The translations under genes were made by a program, and so were the position numbers. A stretch of DNA of 60,409 nucleotides from Bacteroidales bacterium (lineage in GTDB: Bacteria > Bacteroidota > Bacteroidia > Bacteroidales > UBA932), in assembly GCA_016287875.1 (NCBI GenBank), contig JAEEXQ010000007.1, positions 1-60,409 on the forward strand, read 5' to 3'. The notes below the pieces were generated by a model. That model searched no databases, was not told the DNA's origin, and saw nothing but the letters and a program-made list of their open reading frames with translations. Shown here piece by piece: positions 19,697 through 25,898 of this stretch. Numbering within the stretch: position 1 is the first letter of the stretch; the number at the start of each line of letters is the position of its first letter.

Positions 19697-19708
19697 TGTG
19701 CGCGCACA
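19697..19708. promoter_or_regulatory. 12-bp palindrome, candidate operator 2
   Basis: TGTGCGCGCACA is a perfect inverted repeat sharing the TGTG..CG..CACA form of operator 1. Its centre is 75 bp from that of operator 1, close to seven helical turns, and it lies upstream of the -33 box. It ends 14 bases before the stop of the GH28 gene. The pair could allow DNA looping by one regulator. Confidence 0.55.
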
Positions 19709-19721
19709 CATTGAGCGCCCC

Positions 19722-22196
19722 TCAGCGTTTATTCAAAGCATTGTCCGCAAAGTCCAAGAGCCATTTCCAGTCATCGGCATTGATGCCGTGGTTACCTTCC
19801 CTGCGGACATATCCAAGGTCGCTTCCGATTGCGGCGGTGGAGCCATTGTCCGGCCATTCCACATCGGGTAAACCATTCGCTCCCAAGAACTTCCAGACAG
19901 GCGATGCAGCCTTGAGGGCGAGAAATTCCCCATAGGTATCGAACCAAGGGCTGTTGTATCCCTGCACGAGCACGGGACGGGGAGCGAGACAGCTTATGAG
20001 CATATGGGAATCGAAGGGCATATCCTTCTCTTTCTCGGCGTATTTGCTGAAGGCTTTGCACCACCAGTGGGTGAACTGCTCTACCTGGGTTCCGATGTTT
20101 TCGCCGAAGTTCCTCTTGGCCAGAGGCACTCCGCCGCCACCGGTCTGGTTGATCACCATTACCGCAAAGCGCTGGTCGTAGGCTCCGGCAAGCAGGGCGG
20201 CCTTTGCAAGACGGGAAGAACCCGTTACCACCACCTTGGATGCATCCACGCGGGAATCCTTTTCCAGCATATCCAGCCCGCGGCAGAGGCCCCATCCCCA
20301 AGCCATCAGGGCAGCGGTGTTGTCCGTACGGGAAGGATCCCTGTCCCAAAGCTCGAACACTCCCTTGTAGGCAAGGGCATCCTGTTCGTCGGAATGGCGG
20401 GGGTCAGCCGAGATGTCGCCGTAGCAGGCAGTCACGAAGGCATATCCCCGGCCCAATATCTCCTGGAAAGGGAAAATGGTAGCCACAGGGCTGTTCACAT
20501 AGGCACCGCGGCCGGCTTCGGTAGCACGGTTGCCGACGATTCCGAATTTCTTTTCATTGTCCAGCCAGCAATCCGGGATCATCACCGCAGGATCGGCGGT
20601 AAGAGCGTGGTTGCCGTTGTAGTTCAGGGTGATGATGGCCGGCACGGGGCCGCGGGCATCGGCAGGATAGAATATCAGCCAGTCGATGTGGGGTCCGGAA
20701 CCGTCGGGCCTGAAAGTCATACGTACCTGACGTCGGATGGCGATGCCGCCCAGCGCCGGGCCCTCTTCTTTCTCTTCAAGATAGATGGGCAGGGCCGCGG
20801 GCATCCTTCCGTACATCTCGCTCTCGAACATCGAGAGTATCTCCCTCCTGCGGGCCTCCCAGTCCGAGGGGCTTGCCACGGGAGTGCCGTCGGCGAACGT
20901 CAGCGGGTCGGGAAGGGTATAGGGTTTGACCTTGCTCTCGTCGGTATTGAATATATATTTGACCTTGTTTCCGAGGGTGACTATGTCGGTCTCGTACTGG
21001 TCGGGGGCATCTTCGATCTTGCGGAAGCGCTGTACGCGCACCTCGCAGCCGCGGACATTGATGTCGGAGGCATAGGATTTCGGAAGATCCTCCCTGCCCT
21101 TGAGGTCGAAGAACTGGGTCCAGGGTTTCACGTAAACCCCGTACCTTGCCTTGCCGGAGACCTTCTCCACCAGCACGTGACGGTATTGCTGGGGGGTGTC
21201 GGGACGCATCTTCAGCCAGAGTATGCGATCGGTACCGTTCACCTTGCTGTTGCGGAGGATTACGTTCCGGGCATCCACGCATTCGCTGCCGAACACCAGG
21301 GCGCCGGAGCCGTGGCCGAAGCTGCAATCCTCTATCAGTATCCTGGCGTCCGGGCCATTGTCGGGATCAGCGTCCGCCCAGGGGCCCTTCCCGCCCTTCA
21401 GGGCGACGAGGTCATCTCCCGTAGCGAAACTGCAGCCCTTGATATGTACGTCCGTGCAGGCGTCAAGGTCGATGCCGTCGGAACTCGGGGCCTTGACGGG
21501 TTTTACCGGGGCGTAGATATTCACCCCGCTCACCCGGACCTTGGAGCACTTGTAGAGATGTATGTTCCAGAATGCGGAATTGCGCAGGCGTATGCCTTCG
21601 ATGGTGACGTCGGAACTGTTGCTGATGCCTATCATCCTCGGGCGGCGCACCTCCAGGTTGGTGCAGGCGGGATTCTCCTTCCTGCGGGCCCAGAAGGCCT
21701 CCCAATAGGGCAGGCCGCTGCCGTCGATGGTACCCTTCCCCCTTATGGAGAAGCCCTTGCATCCATCCGCGTTCACGAGCGCGGACACATAGGGCTGGAG
21801 CACGCCTTCGATGTGCACGGGGATATCCGGGAAATCCCTCACGTCCGTGCTTCCCTTCAGCACCGCACCCTCCTCGAGGTAGAGATGAGTCCCCGGCTTG
21901 AAGAAAAGGGCCCCGGACAGCCAGGTGCCCGCGGGGATCACGACGGTGCCGCCCCTTACCGCGGCGGCATCGATAGCTTTCTGTATTGCGGCGGTCTGGA
22001 GTATGGTACTGTCCGAAACCGCACCGTAGGCCATAATGCTGAACTCCCGGGCCTGCCTGCCACGGGGAGCCTTGGATTCCTGGGAGAACCAACGATCTAC
22101 CGGGCTGCCGTCAGGCCAGCTGTCGCCGGATGACGCCCCGTACGACACGAGGCTCATCCCCAGAAGCAATATCGCCGCTATCAGTTTCTTATTCAT
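19722..22196 (-). CDS. GH28 polygalacturonase fused to a CE15/CE19-like alpha/beta-hydrolase esterase
   Basis: A secreted two-domain enzyme of about 824 residues. The N-terminal half (about 45-430) is a GH28 right-handed beta-helix with SDGIDLD, ATGDDLVALK, FGHGSG and RILWLKMR, corresponding to the conserved NTD, DD, GHG and RIK motifs. The C-terminal part (about 440-824) is an alpha/beta hydrolase with the serine in VTGSSRLAKAAL (about residue 661), a GYNSPWFDTYGEFLA segment and a histidine in EGNHGIN (about 803). It resembles glucuronoyl or pectin methyl esterases (CE15/CE19). The longest frame starts at 22211, but the signal peptide MNKKLIAAILLLGMSLVSYG starts at 22196, where ATGAATAA overlaps the transporter stop. 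The likely job is hydrolysing galacturonan while removing methyl or uronoyl esters. Which CE family applies needs a profile search. Confidence 0.85.
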   Translation of the reverse strand: MNKKLIAAILLLGMSLVSYGASSGDSWPDGSPVDRWFSQESKAPRGRQAREFSIMAYGAVSDSTILQTAAIQKAIDAAAVRGGTVVIPAGTWLSGALFFKPGTHLYLEEGAVLKGSTDVRDFPDIPVHIEGVLQPYVSALVNADGCKGFSIRGKGTIDGSGLPYWEAFWARRKENPACTNLEVRRPRMIGISNSSDVTIEGIRLRNSAFWNIHLYKCSKVRVSGVNIYAPVKPVKAPSSDGIDLDACTDVHIKGCSFATGDDLVALKGGKGPWADADPDNGPDARILIEDCSFGHGSGALVFGSECVDARNVILRNSKVNGTDRILWLKMRPDTPQQYRHVLVEKVSGKARYGVYVKPWTQFFDLKGREDLPKSYASDINVRGCEVRVQRFRKIEDAPDQYETDIVTLGNKVKYIFNTDESKVKPYTLPDPLTFADGTPVASPSDWEARRREILSMFESEMYGRMPAALPIYLEEKEEGPALGGIAIRRQVRMTFRPDGSGPHIDWLIFYPADARGPVPAIITLNYNGNHALTADPAVMIPDCWLDNEKKFGIVGNRATEAGRGAYVNSPVATIFPFQEILGRGYAFVTACYGDISADPRHSDEQDALAYKGVFELWDRDPSRTDNTAALMAWGWGLCRGLDMLEKDSRVDASKVVVTGSSRLAKAALLAGAYDQRFAVMVINQTGGGGVPLAKRNFGENIGTQVEQFTHWWCKAFSKYAEKEKDMPFDSHMLISCLAPRPVLVQGYNSPWFDTYGEFLALKAASPVWKFLGANGLPDVEWPDNGSTAAIGSDLGYVRREGNHGINADDWKWLLDFADNALNKR

Positions 22197-23517
22197 GCAC
22201 ATAACCATCATCCTTTATATTCCAAATAGGCACGAGCACCAGTGCGCTGAGCAGGGATACTCCGGCCATTATTATGAAGAGATTATTCCAGAATGCATCC
22301 CCGAAGGCATCCGACAGCATACCGATGCCGGTGCCGGTGAAGAGGACGCTGACATAGCAGAAGAGCCCTATGAGCCCGGCTGCGGCGGATGCAGCTTTCT
22401 TGGTGACCTGCTTTCCGGAAACCACGCAGTAGAGGGCCTGGGGGCCGTAAAGGAAGAAGCCCGCCATCGCAAGGAGCACCAGCATCACAACGGGGTTGGT
22501 GCCATCGGGGAGGAAGTGTATGGCAACAAGGCAGAGGCCGCAGAGTATCATCTCTATGAGACACATCTGCTGTCCCTTGCCCTTGAATACCTTGTCGGTA
22601 ATCCATCCGGCCAGCAGCATTCCCACGCAGCCGCAGACCTCGAAGATGCCAATGGTCCAACCGGCAAGGGTGGGAGAAAGAGGATTGTCCCCTTGCTGGA
22701 GGAACTTCGGGCCCCAGTCCAGTACGGCGAAGCGCACCACATAGAGGAACATATCCGAAATGGCCAGGGACCATACGATAGGGTTCCTGAAGACCATCTT
22801 CTTTACGAACTTCCGGTATTCCGCGGGAGTGTCGTTGTCGTCCAGTTCGGTTTTGGTGTCCGGGAGTTCGGGAAGGCCTACGGATTTAGGAGTGTCGCGG
22901 AGGGTGAAGAAGATGAATACCACACCCAGGCCGGCGATGATGGCAGGAATCCAGAAGCACCACTGCCAATGCGATTTGGCCACTATCGCTCCGCAGAGCA
23001 CGGCCACTATACCCGCTCCGATGGAGTGGGACATATTCCAGAGCGACATCTTGGTAGCGAGTTCCTTGGGAGGTATCCAATTCACCAGCAACCTGTTGCA
23101 CGGGCCGAAGCCGGCTCCCTGGAAAAGATTGTTAAGGATGATGAACACTGCGGTTATGCTGACGAGCGTGCCCACGAAGTCGGGGCCGCCGGCGCTGCCG
23201 CTGATCCAGCGGCTGATCGCGGGGCTCCAGCCGAAAATGGCATTGAGCACCACGCAGGCAGTCAGCGCAATCACCAGATGCCAGCGCGCATTGGCTCGGT
23301 CGGCGATGAAACCATTGGCAAACTTGCTGAGTCCGTAGACCAGTCCGCCCAAAGTCAGGATAAGGCCGAAACTTGTATCCTTGATGCCGAATTCCGCACC
23401 CAGAACGGGCATTGCGAAAGAAAAGTTCTTACGCACGAAATAAAACATCGAATAACCGATCATCGAGCAGATGATCACCCGCCACTGCCAATAATTGAAA
23501 CTCTTTTTTGTCTGCAT
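22189..23517 (-). CDS. MFS transporter of the organophosphate:phosphate antiporter (GlpT/UhpC) type
   Basis: A 442-residue inner-membrane protein with twelve predicted membrane helices. It resembles the OPA family (GlpT, UhpT, UhpC): FYFVRKNFSFAMP near the N-terminus, NGFIADRAN in loop 2-3, DTPKSVGLPE in the central loop and YVVRFAVLDWGP in helix 7. The two arginines equivalent to the GlpT phosphate-binding pair are both present (Arg29 and Arg262). This suggests a phosphorylated solute, or at least an anionic one, rather than a neutral sugar. The gene overlaps the GH28-esterase gene by 8 nt, so import of its product is linked to the PUL. A hexuronate or other organic anion remains possible. 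Confidence 0.85.
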   Translation of the reverse strand: MQTKKSFNYWQWRVIICSMIGYSMFYFVRKNFSFAMPVLGAEFGIKDTSFGLILTLGGLVYGLSKFANGFIADRANARWHLVIALTACVVLNAIFGWSPAISRWISGSAGGPDFVGTLVSITAVFIILNNLFQGAGFGPCNRLLVNWIPPKELATKMSLWNMSHSIGAGIVAVLCGAIVAKSHWQWCFWIPAIIAGLGVVFIFFTLRDTPKSVGLPELPDTKTELDDNDTPAEYRKFVKKMVFRNPIVWSLAISDMFLYVVRFAVLDWGPKFLQQGDNPLSPTLAGWTIGIFEVCGCVGMLLAGWITDKVFKGKGQQMCLIEMILCGLCLVAIHFLPDGTNPVVMLVLLAMAGFFLYGPQALYCVVSGKQVTKKAASAAAGLIGLFCYVSVLFTGTGIGMLSDAFGDAFWNNLFIIMAGVSLLSALVLVPIWNIKDDGYVHE

Positions 23518-23539
23518 TTATTATCGTCCTTGTATCAAA

Positions 23540-23547
23540 CAAATATA
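23540..23547 (-). promoter_or_regulatory. Putative -7 box (TATATTTG) of the transporter gene
   Basis: TATATTTG on the minus strand, 22 bases before the ATG at 23517, matches TAnnTTTG. No TTTG is found at the usual -33 distance, so it is a candidate only. It would start the transporter-GH28 transcript, which can read into susC as there is no terminator between them. Confidence 0.4.
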
Positions 23548-23600
23548 ATCATTCTTTTCCTTTCAGTTTCACCCCGTTAGGCTATTTAGCGCTTTTTAAG

Positions 23601-23608
23601 TAACTTTG
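23601..23608 (+). promoter_or_regulatory. Putative -7 box (TAACTTTG) of the methyltransferase gene
   Basis: TAACTTTG ends seven bases before the ATG at 23616, giving a nearly leaderless transcript. It lies back to back with the transporter promoter in a 98-bp divergent region. No clear -33 element. Confidence 0.4.
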
Positions 23609-23615
23609 CGCAAGA

Positions 23616-24149
23616 ATGAAAGACCGCAAACTACTAAATTCCGAACTCGGACGCCTGAGCGCAGAACAATATCGTGCCGCCCGGCCCTCCGGAGTGGAAG
23701 TAATACTCGACAACATACGCAGCGCCCACAACGTGGGCAGCATCTTCCGCAGTTCCGACGCTTTCAGGATCGACCGCGTCTGGCTCTGCGGCATCACTCC
23801 CCTGCCCCCTACCGCCGAAATCCACAAGACAGCCCTGGGCGCCGAAGACAGCGTCCGATGGGAACATCGCGACGATACCGTAGCCCTGGTAAAGGAGCTC
23901 CAGGCGGAAGGATACACCGTCGTAAGTATCGAACAGACAGAGCATTCCGTGAGTCTGCGGGACTTTCATTGCGACTTTGGCAAGAAATATGCATTTGTGT
24001 TTGGAAACGAGGTCGACGGGGTATCGCAGGAGGTGGTTGACCAATGCAACGCATCCATCGAGATTCCCCAGTACGGCACGAAGCACTCCCTCAATGTGAG
24101 CGTCTGCGCAGGGGTGGTGCTGTGGGCAATAACAGACAAACTTTATTAA
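23616..24149 (+). CDS. TrmH/SpoU family RNA 2'-O-methyltransferase
   Basis: A 177-residue SPOUT-fold methyltransferase using S-adenosylmethionine to methylate ribose of tRNA or rRNA. The three SpoU motifs are visible: NIRSAHNVGSIFRSSDA (about 30-46), VFGNEVDGVSQEVVDQC (about 128-144) and IPQYGTKHSLNVSVCAGVVLW (about 149-169). The protein is a minimal catalytic domain without the N-terminal RNA-binding extension of RlmB-type enzymes, closer to TrmL/TrmH small forms. Target nucleotide unknown. A small lipoprotein gene follows after 10 nt. Confidence 0.9.
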   Translation: MKDRKLLNSELGRLSAEQYRAARPSGVEVILDNIRSAHNVGSIFRSSDAFRIDRVWLCGITPLPPTAEIHKTALGAEDSVRWEHRDDTVALVKELQAEGYTVVSIEQTEHSVSLRDFHCDFGKKYAFVFGNEVDGVSQEVVDQCNASIEIPQYGTKHSLNVSVCAGVVLWAITDKLY

Positions 24150-24159
24150 TTGGATAACT

Positions 24160-24627
24160 ATGAGGTATCTTAAATTATTCATCGCTGCAGTGGTAGCATT
24201 CACCCTTTTCCAGGGTTGCACTAAAGAGTATTACACTCAGGGTTGTGCAGTTTATGTCAAGGACTACAACGTGTATCCTAAAGACTGGAACAAGAACGAA
24301 GGCACCGAGCTCCCCGGATCCGACAACTACTTCTATGCAACTTTCGAAAACAATTACATCGACAAGGAAGTCATAGCCGTCGGCACCGTCCACGCCTACA
24401 TCTATGCTATCTATGATGCCGGCAACAACCTTGGCAGCTGGAACCCCCTGCCTTTCGTATACCCCGTACAGTATGTCGACACCGAAGGCAACAAGTCCAT
24501 AGTTCCCGAGAACATCAGGTTCGAATACGAAGAGGGTAAAGTCACTTTCGTGCTCCAGGACCTCGACGGTTTCGATGCCGAAGCGATTACCAATTCAATG
24601 AGTATACGCGTTTGCGTTACTATATAG
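24160..24627 (+). CDS. Small hypothetical lipoprotein
   Basis: A 155-residue protein with a clear lipoprotein signal (LFQGC, Cys20) and a mature part rich in aromatic residues and beta propensity (YYTQGCAVYVKDYNVYPKDW near its start). I do not recognise the family. It follows the methyltransferase gene by 10 nt and is closed by a strong terminator at 24687, so the two genes may form one transcript. No catalytic signature is visible. Confidence 0.75.
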   Translation: MRYLKLFIAAVVAFTLFQGCTKEYYTQGCAVYVKDYNVYPKDWNKNEGTELPGSDNYFYATFENNYIDKEVIAVGTVHAYIYAIYDAGNNLGSWNPLPFVYPVQYVDTEGNKSIVPENIRFEYEEGKVTFVLQDLDGFDAEAITNSMSIRVCVTI

Positions 24628-24686
24628 TTTTTTCTTAAACATAATTTATTAACATTTTAGTTTAGGCAAAAACGCCATACAGCAGT

Positions 24687-24712
24687 GGCACCCTTCACGG
24701 GTGCCTTTTTTT
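24687..24712 (+). terminator. Rho-independent terminator after the small lipoprotein gene
   Basis: GGCACCC (24687-24693), loop TTCAC, GGGTGCC (24699-24705), then seven T. A perfect 7-bp GC-rich stem with T-tract, 60 nt after the stop codon. Confidence 0.9.
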
Positions 24713-24730
24713 GTGCGGGGCGGGGCGCGG

Positions 24731-24850
24731 GGCGGTGCGCGAGGAGGTGAGGTGTGCGGTGGAGCGGGGGGGGGGGGCGGGGCGGGGCAGGGCGGTGCGC
24801 GAGGAGGTGAGGTGTGTGGTGGAGCGGGGGGGGGGCGCGGGGCAGGGCGG
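24731..24850. repeat. Two tandem 60-bp G-rich repeats with G12 and G10 runs
   Basis: The word GGCGGTGCGCGAGGAGGTGA starts at 24731 and again at 24791, exactly 60 bp apart, and the following 40 bases are nearly identical. Each unit carries a long G homopolymer (24766-24777, 12 G; 24826-24835, 10 G). The strand asymmetry (G on plus) and clustered G runs could form quadruplex structures. Homopolymers of this length are also prone to length change and sequencing error. Confidence 0.85.
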
Positions 24851-24873
24851 AGCGGTGCGGGGCGGAGCGGTGC

Positions 24874-25115
24874 GGGCAGAAAAACCCAGGAAAATCTGCC
24901 CACACCAGGGAAAAACAGCCGCCCGGGCAGAAAAATGCCCAAAATTCTGCCCGCACAACGGCTTCTCCACGGTCCGGGCAGAAAAATGCCCAAATTCCAG
25001 CCCGCACAACGGTTTTTCCACGGCCCGGGCAGAAAAATGCCCGAAATTCTGCCCGCACAACGGTTTCTCCACGGTCCGGGCAGAAAAAAGCCCGAATTCC
25101 AGCCCGCACACCTGG
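24874..25115. repeat. Five 51-bp tandem repeats in an alternating 102-bp pattern
   Basis: GGGCAGAAAAA occurs at 24874, 24925, 24976, 25027 and 25078, always 51 bp apart. The first copy is diverged and the last truncated. Two variants alternate: type A (24925, 25027) has ATTCTGCCC and CTCCACGGTCC-type ends, type B (24976, 25078) has ATTCCAGCCC and, in 24976, TTCCACGGCCC. This implies duplication of a two-unit block. Each copy can fold as GGGCA-loop-TGCCC, and type A can also pair GGGCAGAA with TTCTGCCC. There are no unique spacers, so it is not CRISPR. Confidence 0.88.
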
Positions 25116-25366
25116 ATTTTTCTGCCCGGACGGAGCGACGTGGGGGAAGAAGTGGCGGCCGTGCTGAGAGACGAAGGGGCGGAGAGGCGGAGTGGAGAGA
25201 AGGAAAGAAGGGGAGAAGGAGAGAAGTGCGAAAGATTTAGGATTTACTACAGGGAAGTGCCACGGAGGGCGTTCTGTGGGGGTGTGCTGTAAATTGACGG
25301 GGGTTGAAGGGGGCGTTTTTTACAGCAAACCGCCTCCCAAGGGCTTCCAAGGGTGGTCTCTGAAAA

Positions 25367-25380
25367 TTTAAACGTTTAAA
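25367..25380. promoter_or_regulatory. Isolated 14-bp palindrome (possible regulator site)
   Basis: TTTAAACGTTTAAA is perfectly symmetric with a central CG, similar in plan to LacI-type operators. No gene start is nearby, so a regulatory role is speculative. Confidence 0.25.
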
Positions 25381-25450
25381 ACGTTTAGCGCCATCTCCGA
25401 TATGCGCGACACGCCACGAAAGATCAGGGTGGCGACGGCACAACGAAAAT

Positions 25451-25562
25451 GGGCGTGATACGTAAGTTACTGAGAGACAGCAGATTGCTTAATCAAGGCT
25501 GCTCAATTTGAAGCAGCCTTGATTGCGTAACACGCTGAAGGACAGCCGTTTACGCAGCACGG
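25451..25562 (-). repeat. Dispersed 112-bp intergenic element, copy 1
   Basis: Read on the minus strand from 25562, the first 72 bases match copy 2 (55730-55801) at 67 of 72 positions. They contain a perfect 13-bp stem, AATCAAGGCTGCT (25491-25503) with AGCAGCCTTGATT (25512-25524) and an 8-base loop. The remaining 40 bases have diverged, but both copies keep ACTTAC, four bases and CACG near the end, and the total length is the same. No transposase is present; a small non-autonomous or RNA-structured repeat is likely. Confidence 0.7.
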
Positions 25563-25841
25563 TCAAAATGCCAGATTTCACCTTTCGGGAAATCCACACC
25601 CCACCGCGGCAGGACGAACAACGCTGCGGTGAGGGAAGGCGGCGAAGAAAGAACGCCGCGGCGAGCGGGGGCCCAGCGGACGGGGAATGCAGGTACCGGG
25701 ACGCCATTTTCCTGGCGGCACGGACCTGCCCTTTCCCTGGCGCGGTTGGAAAAAGCCGCGGCGAAACAAGGCCGCAGAGGAAAATGCCGCGGCGAGAAAG
25801 GGGGCCGCAGAAAGAACGCCGCGGCGGTTCGAACAGGCCAC

Positions 25842-25875
25842 AAAAAAGGCCGGCCCCGGAGGGGGTCGGCCTTTC
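25842..25875 (-). terminator. Rho-independent terminator of ppdK
   Basis: On the minus strand a GC-rich hairpin (AAAGGCCG...CGGCC arms around a C-rich loop) runs into TTTTTTGTGG. It starts 23 nt after the ppdK stop codon. Confidence 0.8.
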
Positions 25876-25898
25876 TGGCATATGCGAAGACACGCAAA

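Larger units (their letters stand above)
24713..25898. other. 1.2-kb repeat-rich intergenic region without a credible gene
   Basis: Between the terminator at 24712 and ppdK I find no frame with credible protein features. The stretch holds two G-rich 60-bp repeats, five 51-bp repeats, a purine-rich block (about 25170-25235), an isolated palindrome at 25367, a copy of the 112-bp dispersed element (25451-25562), four scattered GCCGCGGCG words (25655, 25755, 25786, 25818) and the ppdK terminator. Base composition is much more GC- and G-skewed than the surrounding genes in its first third. Long open frames here result from repeat periods divisible by three and absence of T-rich stops. Confidence 0.75.

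Noticed and set aside
24657..25109. Minus-strand frame encoding 17-residue repeats (AFFCPDRG type)
   Set aside because: The repeats arise from a 51-bp DNA period that is divisible by three. The rest of the frame is Pro/His low complexity, and the repeats also keep other frames open.
24874..25115. Possible CRISPR array
   Set aside because: Units are contiguous 51-bp copies without unique spacers, and no cas gene is in the window.
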